The translations under genes and the position numbers were made by a program. A stretch of 64,000 bases of DNA, from contig NZ_CP053708.1 in NCBI RefSeq assembly GCF_013201075.1, positions 3,353,501-3,417,500 on the forward strand. Direction: 5' to 3'. The notes below the pieces were generated by a model that saw nothing but the letters and a program-made list of their open reading frames with translations, was not told the DNA's origin and made no database searches. Below, piece after piece: positions 1-9,592 of the stretch. Position 1 is the first letter of the stretch. Each line of letters begins with the position of its first letter. The stretch comes from Lichenicola cladoniae. GTDB lineage: Bacteria; Pseudomonadota; Alphaproteobacteria; Acetobacterales; Acetobacteraceae.

Positions 1-95
1 GCGCCCCGGGATTCCCGGAGGTATCGCGCTGCTCTAACAATGGGTCACCTTCCCCGGAACACAATGATCCGGCCCGTTAAGCTTGGACATCACCC

Positions 96-3000
96 GTGAA
101 CCAGCCCCGTCACCACCCAGCCCCGGACAGCAGGCCGCTGTTGCTGTCCCGCCGCTTTGCGCCGCTGTTCTGGTGCCAGTTCATGGCCGCGTTCGGTGAC
201 AACCTCCTGCGCAACGCGCTCGGGCTGCTGGCCTTGTGGATGCCCGGTGCGGGCGGCCATGGCTGGATGGTGGCGGCCGCTGCCGGTGCGTTCGTGGCGC
301 CGTCGATCCTGTTCTCCGGCCTGGGCGGCGAACTGGCGGATGGCAGCGACAAGGCGCTGCTGGTCCGGCGCCTGAAGCTCGCCGACGTGCCGGTAGCGCT
401 GGCGGCACTGGTCGCCCTGGCGCTCGGATCGGTGCCGCTGCTGTTCGCCTGCCTGATCGCTGCCGGCATCCTGTCCGCCCTGTTCGGACCGGTGAAATAC
501 GGGATCCTGCCGGACCAGTTCGAACCGGGCCGGCTGCCCGGCGCCAATGCGCTGATCGAGGCCGCGACGTTCGGTGCGATCCTGGCCGGGGCACTCGCCA
601 GCGGCCTGATGCTCGATACCGCAGGAGGGCTCGAGGCACCGGCGCGGATCGCGGTCGGGCTGGCCCTGGTCGCGGCCACCCTGCTGGCATGGGCCTCGTC
701 GCGGCTGATCCCGCATACGCCGCGCGAGGCTCCGGCACTGCGTCCCAATCCCAACATCGTCGGCTCCACCATCTCGCTGCTGCGCGGGCTCGGCAACCGG
801 CCGATCCGTCGCGCGTCGCTGGCCAATGCCTGGTTCTGGATGGTGGGAAGCACGGTGCTGTCGCTGATGCCGGGGCTGGTGCACGGCCGGATGGATGGCA
901 GCCCGGCCCTGGTCTCGCTCTGCCTATGCGTGTTTGCCGCGGGCATCGCCGTCGGCTCCGGCCTCGCCTCTTTCCTGAGCGGCGGGCGCATCATCCTGCT
1001 GATCGCGGTTCCCGGCGCGCTGCTGACCGGGCTTGCCCTGCTCGACCTCGGTCTCGTGTCAGTGACCGGCGTGCATCATGTCGATCCGGCGCTCGGGCAT
1101 GTGCTGGCGGACCTGTTTCTCGCAGCGGCCGGCGGCGGCCTAATGGCAGTGCCGACGCTGGCCGCGGTCCAGGCCTATGCCGCACCGGACCGCCGGGCCC
1201 GTGCGGTCGCCGGCCAGAATGTGCTGTCCGCCCTCGGCATGGCCCTGACCGCGCTGCTGCTGATCGCCGGGCAGAAAGCCGGGATGACCGAGCCCGCCCT
1301 GCTGGGGATCGCCGGCGTGGCCAGCGTCCTGGCCGGGCTCGTGATGCTGGTCCGGCTGAGCCCGAACCCGGCGGCCGAGTTCGTCTGGCTGCTGTTCCGG
1401 CTGTTCTACCGGGTCGAGCTTCGGGGTGCGGAGAACCTTCCCGGAAAGCGGCTGTCGATCGACGGTGCGACACATGCCCCGGTCATCGTCACGCCGAACC
1501 ATGTCAGCTGGCTCGATGCAGCCCTGATGTTCGCGGTCATGGACCGGCCGCTGTTCGCGATCGACGGCGGCGTCAGCCGGCTCTGGTGGGTGCGACCGTT
1601 CCTGCGCGTCGTGGAAGCGGTGCCGGTCGATGCCGCTCACCCGCTATCGATGCGCCGGATGATCGAGCAGATCCGGTCCGGACGCCCCGCGGTGATTTTC
1701 CCGGAAGGCCGCATCACCACCACCGGTGCGATCATGCGGGTGCAGGACGGCGCCGCGATGGCCGCCGACAAGGCCGGTGCGACGATCGTGCCGGTCCGGA
1801 TCGAAGGCCTGGAGGCGACGATATTCTCGCGGCTGAACCGGGCGCAGGTGCGTCGCCGCTGGTTCCCGCATGTGCGGCTGACGGTGCTGCCGGCGCGGCG
1901 GCTGGAGATCCGCCCGGGCCTGACCGGCCGGATGCGCCGGGAGGCGGCGGGCCGGGCACTACAGGACACGCTGTCCGACATGCTGCTGGCAACCACCGAA
2001 ACCGGCCTCACCCTGTTCGAGGCGGTGGCGCGTGCCGCACGCATCCATGGCATGAGCCGGATCGCGGTGCAGGATCCGATTCGCGGCACGCTCAGCTATC
2101 GCAAGCTGCTGGCCGGTGCCGCCGTGTTGGGGCGCAAGCTCGAACCCTATGCGAGTACGGACCGGCGCATCGGGCTGATGCTGCCGAATGCCAATGCCGC
2201 CGCGGCCTCGATCCTGGGGCTCGCCTCCGCCGGTATCGTGCCGGTGCTGCTGAACCCACGCGCCGGCCTTGCCGCCTTGCAGGCGGCGATCGACGCAACC
2301 GGTTTCACCACGCTGGCCACCTCCCGCCGGCTGGTCGACAAGGCAAGGATCGGACCGGTGATCGAGGCGCTCTCGGGACGGGTCGACATCCTCTACCTGG
2401 AGGATCTTCCGGTCGGGTTTCCGGACCGGCTGCGCGGCCTGCTGCAACGCGGCCGGCCGCTGGTGGCGGGCGGCGACCCGGATGCGGCCGCAATCGTGCT
2501 GATGACGTCGGGCACCTCCGGCACGCCCAAGGGCGTGGTGCTCAGCCACCGCAACATCCTCGCCAACATCGCCCAGGTCGGATCGCGGATCGATTTCGGC
2601 CCCGCCGACAAGGTGCTGAACGTACTGCCGGTGTTCCACGCCTTCGGCCTTACCGGCGGCATGATGCTGCCGCTGGTGCACGGCATCCCGGTGTATCTCT
2701 ACCCGTCGCCGCTCGACTACCGCACCATCCCGGCGATCGCCTCGGCGATCGGCGCCACCGCGATGTTCGGCACCAACAGCTTTCTGTCCGGCTATGCCCG
2801 CACCGCGCATGCGACCGATTTCCGCACGTTGCGGCTGGTGGTGGCCGGTGCCGAACCGGTCACCGCCTGGACCCGGCGGATCTGGAACGAGAAGTTCGGC
2901 CTGCGTATCCTCGAAGGCTACGGCGTGACCGAGACGGCGCCGGTGCTGGCGCTGAACACGCCGCTCTCCAGCCGCGACGGCACGGTGGGCCGGTTCCTGC

Positions 3001-3530
3001 CGGGACTGCGAACCAGGCTGGTGCCGGTGGATGGCATCGAGCAGGCCGGACGGCTGCTGGTCTCCGGGCCGAACGTCATGCTGGGCTATCTGCAGCCGGA
3101 CGCGCCGGGACGGCTGCAGACACCGGCCGATGGCTGGCACGATACCGGCGACATCGTGTCGATCGCACCGGCCGACGGGCATGTCACGATACGCGGCCGT
3201 GCCGCCCGCTTTGCCAAGGTCGCCGGCGAGATGGTGTCGCTGGCGCAGATCGAGCGTATCGCCAGCGAATTGTGGCCGGACGCGGTGTCGGTGGCCGTGG
3301 TGTTGGCGGACCCACGCAAGGGCGAGCGCATTTTGCTGGTGACCGACCGGCCGGATGCGACGCGCGCGGAGTTCCTGCATCAGGCCAGGCTGGCACACCT
3401 TCCCGACATCGCGTTGCCATCGGAACTCCGTATCGCCCCGGCGCTGCCGCTGCTGGGCTCCGGCAAGCCCGACATCATCGCTGCGACGAAGCTGGCGACC
3501 GCAGGCCAGCTCGGCGAGCGCGTCGCGTAA
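96..3530 (+). CDS. MFS / PlsC acyltransferase / acyl-ACP synthetase fusion (LplT-Aas type)
   Basis: A 1144-residue three-part membrane protein. Residues about 15-430 form a 12-segment major facilitator domain like the lysophospholipid transporter LplT. Residues about 450-640 are a PlsC-type acyltransferase with the HxxxxD motif (H469, D474 in NHVSWLD) and FPEGR at 535-539. The rest is an AMP-binding synthetase with TSGTSGTPKG at 804-813. In E. coli these roles are split between LplT and Aas, which import lysophospholipids and re-acylate them using acyl-ACP; the same role is inferred here. The GTG start lacks a clear Shine-Dalgarno, but it places the first membrane segment at the usual distance. 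The gene stands alone and converges on the aldo/keto reductase. Confidence 0.88.
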   Translation: MNQPRHHPAPDSRPLLLSRRFAPLFWCQFMAAFGDNLLRNALGLLALWMPGAGGHGWMVAAAAGAFVAPSILFSGLGGELADGSDKALLVRRLKLADVPVALAALVALALGSVPLLFACLIAAGILSALFGPVKYGILPDQFEPGRLPGANALIEAATFGAILAGALASGLMLDTAGGLEAPARIAVGLALVAATLLAWASSRLIPHTPREAPALRPNPNIVGSTISLLRGLGNRPIRRASLANAWFWMVGSTVLSLMPGLVHGRMDGSPALVSLCLCVFAAGIAVGSGLASFLSGGRIILLIAVPGALLTGLALLDLGLVSVTGVHHVDPALGHVLADLFLAAAGGGLMAVPTLAAVQAYAAPDRRARAVAGQNVLSALGMALTALLLIAGQKAGMTEPALLGIAGVASVLAGLVMLVRLSPNPAAEFVWLLFRLFYRVELRGAENLPGKRLSIDGATHAPVIVTPNHVSWLDAALMFAVMDRPLFAIDGGVSRLWWVRPFLRVVEAVPVDAAHPLSMRRMIEQIRSGRPAVIFPEGRITTTGAIMRVQDGAAMAADKAGATIVPVRIEGLEATIFSRLNRAQVRRRWFPHVRLTVLPARRLEIRPGLTGRMRREAAGRALQDTLSDMLLATTETGLTLFEAVARAARIHGMSRIAVQDPIRGTLSYRKLLAGAAVLGRKLEPYASTDRRIGLMLPNANAAAASILGLASAGIVPVLLNPRAGLAALQAAIDATGFTTLATSRRLVDKARIGPVIEALSGRVDILYLEDLPVGFPDRLRGLLQRGRPLVAGGDPDAAAIVLMTSGTSGTPKGVVLSHRNILANIAQVGSRIDFGPADKVLNVLPVFHAFGLTGGMMLPLVHGIPVYLYPSPLDYRTIPAIASAIGATAMFGTNSFLSGYARTAHATDFRTLRLVVAGAEPVTAWTRRIWNEKFGLRILEGYGVTETAPVLALNTPLSSRDGTVGRFLPGLRTRLVPVDGIEQAGRLLVSGPNVMLGYLQPDAPGRLQTPADGWHDTGDIVSIAPADGHVTIRGRAARFAKVAGEMVSLAQIERIASELWPDAVSVAVVLADPRKGERILLVTDRPDATRAEFLHQARLAHLPDIALPSELRIAPALPLLGSGKPDIIAATKLATAGQLGERVA

Positions 3531-3540
3531 GGCGACGCGC
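3518..3540 (+). terminator. Hairpin overlapping the stop codon of the MFS-PlsC-synthetase gene
   Basis: A perfect 9-bp inverted repeat (GCGCGTCGC / GCGACGCGC) with a 5-base loop that contains the TAA stop. No U-tract follows, so intrinsic termination is uncertain. It lies between two convergent genes. Confidence 0.4.
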
Positions 3541-3566
3541 CCGGTCGAGCCGGCCCTTGAGTGTCG

Positions 3567-4595
3567 TCAGGCCACCGGTGACGGATTGCGCTCGGCGAAC
3601 CCGGCCTGGTGCCAGTAGGGATACGGCTTCGGACGGACGCTGGCAGCGTCGAGGGTCGCCACCTGGGCTGCCGTCAGGTTCCAGCCGACCGCGCCGAGGT
3701 TGGCGCGAAGCTGCTCCTCGTTGCGGGCGCCGACGATGACGTTGGCAACCGTCGGCCGCTGCAGCAGCCAGTTGAGCGCCACCTGCGGCACCGTCTTGCC
3801 GACCTCCTCGCCGACCTGCTCCAACGCATCGACGACCTGGTAGAGAAATTCGTCCTCGACCTGCGGACCCTTGTCGCTGGTCTTGTGCAGGCGCGAGCCG
3901 GCGGGGATCGGACGGTTGCGGCCGATCTTTCCGGTCAGGCGACCCCAGCCGAGCGGACTCCACACCACGGCGCTCACGCCCTGGTCGAGACCGAGCGGCA
4001 TCAGCTCCTGCTCGTAGTCGCGGCCGATCAGCGAGTAGTACGCCTGGTGCGCAACATGGCGCGGCAGGTTGTAGCGCTCGGCGGTCGCCAGCGACTTCAT
4101 CAGGTGCCATCCGGAGAAGTTGGAGCAGCCGATGTAGCGGATCTTGCCGGCGCGGATGAGGTCGTCGAGCGCCGAAAGCGTTTCCTCCTGCGGGGTCATC
4201 GCGTCGAACCCGTGCAGCTGGAACAGGTCGATGTAATCAGTCTGCAGCCGGCGCAGTGCCTTCTCGACGGCATCGACCAGGTGGAAGCGCGAGCTGCCGA
4301 CCTCGTTGGCGCCCTCGCCCGAGCGGAAGGTCGCCTTGGTCGAGATCAGGACCTTGTCGCGACGGCCCTTGATCGCCTCGCCCAGCACCTCTTCCGCCGC
4401 ACCGGCCGAGTAGATGTCGGCGCTGTCGAACATGGTCAGGCCGGCCTCCAGGCAGATATCGACGAGACGCGACGCCTCTGCGACATCCGACGAGCCCCAG
4501 GCCTCGAAGAATTCGCCCTTGCCGCCGAACGTGCCGGTTCCGAAGCTGAGCACGGGAACCCGGAAGCCGGATCGGCCGAGTTGTCTGTAGTCCAT
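3567..4595 (-). CDS. Aldo/keto reductase
   Basis: A 342-residue NADPH-dependent aldo/keto reductase of the YajO/Tas-like group, inferred to reduce aldehydes or ketones in the cytosol. The family tetrad is visible: Asp and Tyr in FDSADIYS, Lys in ISTKATF and His in LFQLHGFD. The C-terminal cofactor region includes VIVGARNEEQLRANLG. The reading frame stays open to 5039, but the start at 4595 (MDYRQLGRSG) fits the family N-terminus and follows AGGAGA at good spacing. It is divergent from the zinc alcohol dehydrogenase across 154 bp, so the two may share control. The substrate cannot be read from the sequence. Confidence 0.93.
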   Translation of the reverse strand: MDYRQLGRSGFRVPVLSFGTGTFGGKGEFFEAWGSSDVAEASRLVDICLEAGLTMFDSADIYSAGAAEEVLGEAIKGRRDKVLISTKATFRSGEGANEVGSSRFHLVDAVEKALRRLQTDYIDLFQLHGFDAMTPQEETLSALDDLIRAGKIRYIGCSNFSGWHLMKSLATAERYNLPRHVAHQAYYSLIGRDYEQELMPLGLDQGVSAVVWSPLGWGRLTGKIGRNRPIPAGSRLHKTSDKGPQVEDEFLYQVVDALEQVGEEVGKTVPQVALNWLLQRPTVANVIVGARNEEQLRANLGAVGWNLTAAQVATLDAASVRPKPYPYWHQAGFAERNPSPVA

Positions 4596-4700
4596 GATCG
4601 TCGTCTCCTGTTCGAGCAGGCGCCGACACAACACCCCGGACGCCCGCGATGCAACACGACGCCGGACGCGCCGAAGCGTGATCGCGTCGGCTTGAACCCG

Positions 4701-4723
4701 GATCAACGAAGCCGGCGTTGATC
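4701..4723. promoter_or_regulatory. Inverted repeat in the divergent reductase/dehydrogenase promoter region
   Basis: Perfect 8-bp arms GATCAACG and CGTTGATC separated by 7 bp, lying 26 bp before the dehydrogenase start. The position and symmetry suit a dimeric regulator, but no regulator gene adjoins it. A transcript hairpin is the alternative. Confidence 0.35.
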
Positions 4724-4749
4724 GCTGATCGTCAATGTGGAGAGCGATC

Positions 4750-5922
4750 ATGCGCGCGTTGTGCTGGAACGGACGGAACGACATCCGATGCGAGACGGTA
4801 CCCGATCCATCGATCGAGGATCGGCGCGACGTCATCATAAAGGTCACGAGCTGTGCGATCTGCGGATCCGACCTGCACCTGATGGACGGCCAGATGCCGA
4901 CGATGGAACAGGGCGACATACTCGGGCACGAGTTCATGGGCGAAGTGGTGGAAGTCGGCAGTCCCGACCATGTGCTCAAGAAGGGCGATCGGGTGATTGT
5001 GCCCTTCAACATCAATTGCGGCGAATGCCGCATGTGCAAAATGCAGAATTATGCCTCCTGCCTGCGGTCGAACCGTAACGCGGCGATGGCCGCGAAGGTC
5101 CAGGGCTACGCGACCGCCGGGCTGTTCGGCTATTCGCACCTCACCGGCGGCTACTCGGGCGGCCAGGCCGAATACGTGCGCGTGCCGATGGCAGACGTGG
5201 CGCCGATGAAGGTGCCGGAAGGCATGTCGGACGAGCAGGCGCTGTTCCTGACCGACATCCTGCCGACCGGTTGGCAGGCGCTCGACTACTGCGACCTCAA
5301 GGGCGGCGAGACGGTCGCCATCTGGGGCGCCGGGCCGGTCGGCCTGTTCGCCATCAAGTCCGCTGCCGTCATGAAGGCCGGCCGCATCATCGCCATCGAA
5401 TCGGTGCCCGAGCGCATGTCGCTCGCACGCATCGCCGGCGCCACCGACGTCATCGATCCATCGACCGAGGACGTAATGGAACGGCTCCGGGAACTCACCA
5501 ACGGCGAGGGTCCCGATGCGGTTGTCGACTGCGTAGGCATGGAGGCTTCCGGACATCATGGTCTGCTCGGCGCGCTCAGCAAGGTGCAGGAGAAGCTCAC
5601 CTCGACGCAGCGTCCGTATGCGCTGGAACAGATGATCCAGGCGGTGCGGCCGAGTGGCATCGTGTCGGTTCCCGGCGTGTATGCGGGTCCGGTACCGATC
5701 AACATGGCGGCCGTCGTGCAGAAGGGCCTGACCATGCGCAGCGGCCAGACCCACGTGAAGCGCTATATCGAACCGCTGGCAAAGCTGATCCAGCACGGCA
5801 CGATCGACCCGACCTTCCTCATCACTCACCGAAGCGGCAGCCTCGATGACGGTCCTGAACTGTACAAGACCTTTCGTGACAAGCAGGATGGCTGCGTCAA
5901 GGTGGTGTTCCACCTGGGTTGA
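4750..5922 (+). CDS. Zinc-dependent alcohol dehydrogenase (formaldehyde dehydrogenase-like)
   Basis: A 390-residue medium-chain dehydrogenase. Catalytic zinc ligands are seen in CAICGSDLH and the GHE of ILGHEFMGEV. The structural zinc site has four Cys in NCGECRMCKMQNYASC. The Rossmann glycines are in WGAGPVGLFA. Length and motifs match the COG1063 group that includes glutathione-independent formaldehyde dehydrogenases; the substrate is not certain. An upstream in-frame ATG at 4735 exists, but GGAGAG at 4739-4744 sits correctly for the ATG at 4750, giving the N-terminus MRALCWNGRND. It is divergent from the aldo/keto reductase, so both may handle reactive aldehydes. Confidence 0.9.
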   Translation: MRALCWNGRNDIRCETVPDPSIEDRRDVIIKVTSCAICGSDLHLMDGQMPTMEQGDILGHEFMGEVVEVGSPDHVLKKGDRVIVPFNINCGECRMCKMQNYASCLRSNRNAAMAAKVQGYATAGLFGYSHLTGGYSGGQAEYVRVPMADVAPMKVPEGMSDEQALFLTDILPTGWQALDYCDLKGGETVAIWGAGPVGLFAIKSAAVMKAGRIIAIESVPERMSLARIAGATDVIDPSTEDVMERLRELTNGEGPDAVVDCVGMEASGHHGLLGALSKVQEKLTSTQRPYALEQMIQAVRPSGIVSVPGVYAGPVPINMAAVVQKGLTMRSGQTHVKRYIEPLAKLIQHGTIDPTFLITHRSGSLDDGPELYKTFRDKQDGCVKVVFHLG

Positions 5923-5957
5923 CCATGCGGACCCTCCATCCCGGGGCATTTTCGAGC

Positions 5958-5980
5958 GCGGCACCCTGTCCGGGTGCCGC
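5958..5980 (+). terminator. Hairpin downstream of the zinc alcohol dehydrogenase
   Basis: A perfect 9-bp GC-rich stem (GCGGCACCC / GGGTGCCGC) with a 5-base loop, 36 bp after the stop. No U-tract follows, so it may only stabilise the transcript end. Confidence 0.45.
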
Positions 5981-6095
5981 CTTCGAGCGCACGACACAGC
6001 GAACGGGAAACCACCCGCTGCCGCTTGACCTCGATCGCCTCGACGCGACACCGTAACCGTTCAAACGGCGCAATGAGCCGGGGCATGGAGGCGGA

Positions 6096-8036
6096 ATGAC
6101 GTTACGCAGATCGACCGGGAAGACCCTCATTCCATTCCTGGCTGCCCTCCTGTTGCCGGCTGCGGCCCTGGCAGCAGCGCCCGATCCCCTGCTGGTCGCC
6201 ACCGGCAACGACATTCCCGCCCATGTCGACATGCCCAGATCCGGCTTCGACTACCTCAAGCGCGACGTGATGATCCCGATGCGTGACGGGGTGACGCTAC
6301 ATACGGTCATCGTCATCCCGAAGAACGCCCATGACGCGCCGATCCTGCTGACCCGCACCCCGTATGACGCCACCAAGCGCGCCACCCGCAGCAACAGCCC
6401 GTCGATGCTGGCCACACTACCGCAAGGCGACGACGTGTTCGTGGCCGGCGGCTACATCCGCGTGTTCCAGGACGTGCGCGGCAAGTACGGCTCGAACGGC
6501 GACTACGTCATGACGCGGCCGCCGATCGGGCCGCTGAACCCGTCCAATACCGACGACACCACCGATGCCTGGGACACGATCGACTGGCTGGTGAAGAACC
6601 TGCCGGAAAGCAACGGCCGGGTCGGCATGACCGGCTCCTCCTACGAGGGCTGGACCGTGGTGATGGCGTTGCTGCATCCGCACCCGGCCCTGAAGGTCGC
6701 ATCGCCCGAGAGCCCGATGGTCGATGGCTGGATGGGCGACGACTGGTTCCATTACGGCGCCTTCCGGCAGTCGAGCTTGGACTACCTGCCCAGCCAGATG
6801 ACGGTGAAGGGCGAGGGCGATGAAATTCCCCGCCCCGGCTACGACGACTACGCCAACTTTCTGAAGGCCGGGTCCGCCGGCGAATTCGCCAGGGCGGCCG
6901 GGCTCGAGCAGTTTCCGTTCTGGCGCCGGATGGCGGCGCACCCGGCCTACGACGCGTTCTGGCAGGGGCAGGCGCTCGATCACATGGTGGCGGCGAACCC
7001 GTCGGATGTGCCGACCCTATGGGAGCAGGGCCTGTGGGACCAAGAGGATATGTGGGGTGCGATCCATAGCTGGATGGCGCTGAAGGCGAAGGGCCACGAG
7101 GGCAACAACGTCCTGATCATGGGGCCCTGGCGGCACAGCCAGGTGAACTATGACGGCTCCAGCCTGGGCCGGCTGAACTGGGACGGCGACACCGCCCTCC
7201 AGTATCGCCGGGACATCCTGCGGCCGTTCTTCGACCAGTATCTGAAACCGGGCGCGCCCAAGGCCAACGTGCCGGCCGCCTTCATCTACAATACCGGCGA
7301 AAACCATTGGGACCGGTTCGCACAATGGCCGCTGGCCTGCGACAGCGGCTGCACCTCACCGATGACGCCGCTGTTCCTGCAGTCCGGCTTCTCGCTCTCG
7401 TTCGAGCATCCGGCAGCAAATGCCGGCTCGGACAGCTACGTCTCCGATCCCGCCAAGCCCGTGCCCTACCTGTCGCAGCCGGTCGCTTTCGCCGATGGCG
7501 CACGCTGGAAACCCTGGCTGACCAGCGACCAGCGCAACGCCGCGAACCGGCCGGACGTGCTGGCCTACGAAACCACGCCGCTGACCAAGGAGGTACGCAT
7601 CTCCGGCCAGCCGGCAGCGGACATGTTCGCCGCCACCACCGGCACCGATGCCGACTGGGTGGTGAAGCTGATCGACGTGTTTCCGGACACGGTGCCCTCA
7701 GACCCCACCATGGGCGGCTACCAGCTGCCGATCGCCATGGACATCTTTCGCGGGCGCTACCGGGAGAGCTTCGCCAAGCCGGCGCCGATCCCGGCCGGCC
7801 AGGTCGAGCGTTATCGCTTCACCCTGCCGCCGACCAACCACGTGTTCCTGCCCGGCCACCGGATCATGGTGCAGATCCAGTCGAGCTGGTTTCCGCTCTA
7901 TGACCGCAATCCGCAGCATTATGTGGACAACATCTTCTACGCCAAGCCCGCCGACTACATGACCGCGACGCAGCGGATCATGCATCAGGGTGCCGAGGCG
8001 AGCGCCGTGTGGCTGCCGGTGGTGCCGACCCCCTGA
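6096..8036 (+). CDS. Exported CocE/NonD family (S15-type) acyl hydrolase
   Basis: A 646-residue serine hydrolase with a signal peptide (hydrophobic core around residues 10-27, Ala-rich cleavage site), so it is probably periplasmic. The family motif GxSYxG is seen as GSSYEG at 180-185, making Ser182 the nucleophile. The C-terminal third is the beta-sandwich domain usual for alpha-amino acid ester hydrolases, cocaine esterase and glutaryl-7-ACA acylase. These enzymes cleave esters or amides of amino acids and beta-lactam side chains; the natural substrate here is unknown. A long run of Ala and Pro follows the signal peptide. The gene is monocistronic and ends in a hairpin before the KaiC-like gene. 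Confidence 0.9.
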   Translation: MTLRRSTGKTLIPFLAALLLPAAALAAAPDPLLVATGNDIPAHVDMPRSGFDYLKRDVMIPMRDGVTLHTVIVIPKNAHDAPILLTRTPYDATKRATRSNSPSMLATLPQGDDVFVAGGYIRVFQDVRGKYGSNGDYVMTRPPIGPLNPSNTDDTTDAWDTIDWLVKNLPESNGRVGMTGSSYEGWTVVMALLHPHPALKVASPESPMVDGWMGDDWFHYGAFRQSSLDYLPSQMTVKGEGDEIPRPGYDDYANFLKAGSAGEFARAAGLEQFPFWRRMAAHPAYDAFWQGQALDHMVAANPSDVPTLWEQGLWDQEDMWGAIHSWMALKAKGHEGNNVLIMGPWRHSQVNYDGSSLGRLNWDGDTALQYRRDILRPFFDQYLKPGAPKANVPAAFIYNTGENHWDRFAQWPLACDSGCTSPMTPLFLQSGFSLSFEHPAANAGSDSYVSDPAKPVPYLSQPVAFADGARWKPWLTSDQRNAANRPDVLAYETTPLTKEVRISGQPAADMFAATTGTDADWVVKLIDVFPDTVPSDPTMGGYQLPIAMDIFRGRYRESFAKPAPIPAGQVERYRFTLPPTNHVFLPGHRIMVQIQSSWFPLYDRNPQHYVDNIFYAKPADYMTATQRIMHQGAEASAVWLPVVPTP

Positions 8037-8049
8037 GACCAGGCAGCTT

Positions 8050-8090
8050 GGCCGATCTGACGGAAGCGGTAATACTTCGTCGGATCGGCC
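8050..8090 (+). terminator. Long hairpin between the S15-type hydrolase and the KaiC-like gene
   Basis: Arms of about 16 bases (beginning GGCCGATC and ending GGATCGGCC) pair with one G-T pair and one bulge around an 8-base loop. There is no U-tract. It sits 13 bp after the stop and 35 bp before the next start, so it may insulate the two genes. Confidence 0.5.
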
Positions 8091-8125
8091 CTCCCGTGCG
8101 ACCCTGAGCGGATCTGGAATTCACC

Positions 8126-9574
8126 ATGGACGATCTCGAACGGCTGAAATCCGGTGTTCCGGGTCTCGACCTGATCCTGGGTGGCGGCATGGTCGTCGGC
8201 TCCTCCTACATCGTCCAGGGCCGCCCCGGCTCGGGGAAGACCATCCTTGCCAACCAGATCGCTTTCCATCAGGCGGAGCAGGGCCACAAAATCCTGTTCG
8301 CAACTTTTCTGGCCGAGAGCCACGAACGGCTGTTCCAGTTCCTGTCCACGCTCAGCTTCTTCGACCCCGGGCACGTGGGCACCAATATCCAGTTCGTCAG
8401 CGCACTCGACGCGATCGAGACGGATGGTCTTGCCGAAGTGGTCACTCTGCTGCGCCGGGAGATCGGCCGGCAGAAGTCCACACTGCTGATCGTCGACGGC
8501 ATGACCAACATCCAGCCACGCGACGGGGGGCTGCTCGACGGCAAACGCTTCATCGCCGGGCTCCAGGCCCATGCAAGCTTTGCCGGATGTACCGTGCTGT
8601 TCCTGACCAACTCCCGGATCGGGGAAGACAGTCCCGAACTCACCATGGTCGATGGCATCATCGAGATGGGCGAGGATCTGATCGGCAGCCGCTCGGTGCG
8701 CCGCATCCAGCTCCGCAAGACCCGTGGCAGCGCCGCATTGTCCGGCCTGCACGAGCTCGAGATCACCTCGGATGGGATCACCATCCATCCACGGCTCGAA
8801 GCGGTTTTTAACTACCCCTCCATCGCGGACTCGGTCGTCGGCGGGACGGGAAGGCTCGAAAGCGGCATCCCTACGCTGGATGAGATGGTGGGAGGCGGGC
8901 TGCCGCGCGCGTCGTCCACCCTGATGCTGGGCCCGTCCGGCTGCGGCAAGACGACCATGGGCCTGGCGTTCTTGCAAAGCTGCACGCCTCAGGAACCGGG
9001 CATTCTGTTCGGTCTCTACGAGACGCCCTCGCGTCTGATGCTGAAGGCACGGTCGGTTGGCATGGCATTGCAGCCGCTGGTCGAGAGCGGAGCCCTGCAT
9101 CTGGTCTGGCAGCCGCCCACGGAGCGGCTGCTGGATGCGCTCGGTCATCGGCTGCTCGACGCGGTCCGGACCACCGGGGCCAAGCGGGTGTTCATCGACA
9201 GCCTGAGTGCCATCGCACGCTCGGCGACGATCCCCGGCCGGAGCGTCGCCTTCTTCACCAGCCTGATGAACGAACTCCGGGCTCGCGATGTCCTGGTGCT
9301 GGCAAGCTGGGAGATGCGCGAGTTGTTCGGCGGCGATCTGCAGACACCGACGCCGGAGCTGTCGGGTGTGATGGACAATCTGCTCCTGATGCGGTTCCTG
9401 GAACTCCGGGCTGAACTCCGGCGGGTGGTATCCGTTCTGAAGGTTCGTGACAGCGCGTACGATCCCTCGTTACGCGAACTGGTCATAACCGACACGGGGG
9501 TTGCTCTGACCAAGACACTCGATCAAGTAGCCGCCATCATGTCGGGATCTGCTCAGCCTCCTGGCCATCGCTGA
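8126..9574 (+). CDS. KaiC-like double RecA-domain ATPase
   Basis: A 482-residue protein with two tandem KaiC domains. Walker A motifs are GRPGSGKT (32-39) and GPSGCGKT (269-276). In cyanobacteria KaiC is the hexameric clock ATPase and autokinase; proteobacterial homologues have no settled role. Where KaiC has adjacent phosphosites Ser431 and Thr432, the aligned positions here are Ser413 and Gly414, so the Thr site is missing. The paired Glu of each kinase/ATPase site is only partly kept (FLAESHERL in domain 1, LYETPSRL in domain 2). A CheY-like receiver follows after 18 bp, suggesting a two-gene signalling unit. No kaiA or kaiB is nearby. Confidence 0.9.
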   Translation: MDDLERLKSGVPGLDLILGGGMVVGSSYIVQGRPGSGKTILANQIAFHQAEQGHKILFATFLAESHERLFQFLSTLSFFDPGHVGTNIQFVSALDAIETDGLAEVVTLLRREIGRQKSTLLIVDGMTNIQPRDGGLLDGKRFIAGLQAHASFAGCTVLFLTNSRIGEDSPELTMVDGIIEMGEDLIGSRSVRRIQLRKTRGSAALSGLHELEITSDGITIHPRLEAVFNYPSIADSVVGGTGRLESGIPTLDEMVGGGLPRASSTLMLGPSGCGKTTMGLAFLQSCTPQEPGILFGLYETPSRLMLKARSVGMALQPLVESGALHLVWQPPTERLLDALGHRLLDAVRTTGAKRVFIDSLSAIARSATIPGRSVAFFTSLMNELRARDVLVLASWEMRELFGGDLQTPTPELSGVMDNLLLMRFLELRAELRRVVSVLKVRDSAYDPSLRELVITDTGVALTKTLDQVAAIMSGSAQPPGHR

Positions 9575-9592
9575 TCCTGGTGCTGTCAGGGC

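Noticed and set aside
96-994. Long minus-strand frames opposite the MFS fusion gene
   Set aside because: They are antisense shadows of a high-GC gene, with no protein-like composition.
4596-5039. N-terminal extension of the aldo/keto reductase frame up to 5039
   Set aside because: It runs across the divergent dehydrogenase gene and lacks family similarity; the ATG at 4595 has a good Shine-Dalgarno.
8126-9574. Circadian clock locus
   Set aside because: Only a KaiC-like protein is present; kaiA and kaiB are absent and one phosphosite is lost.
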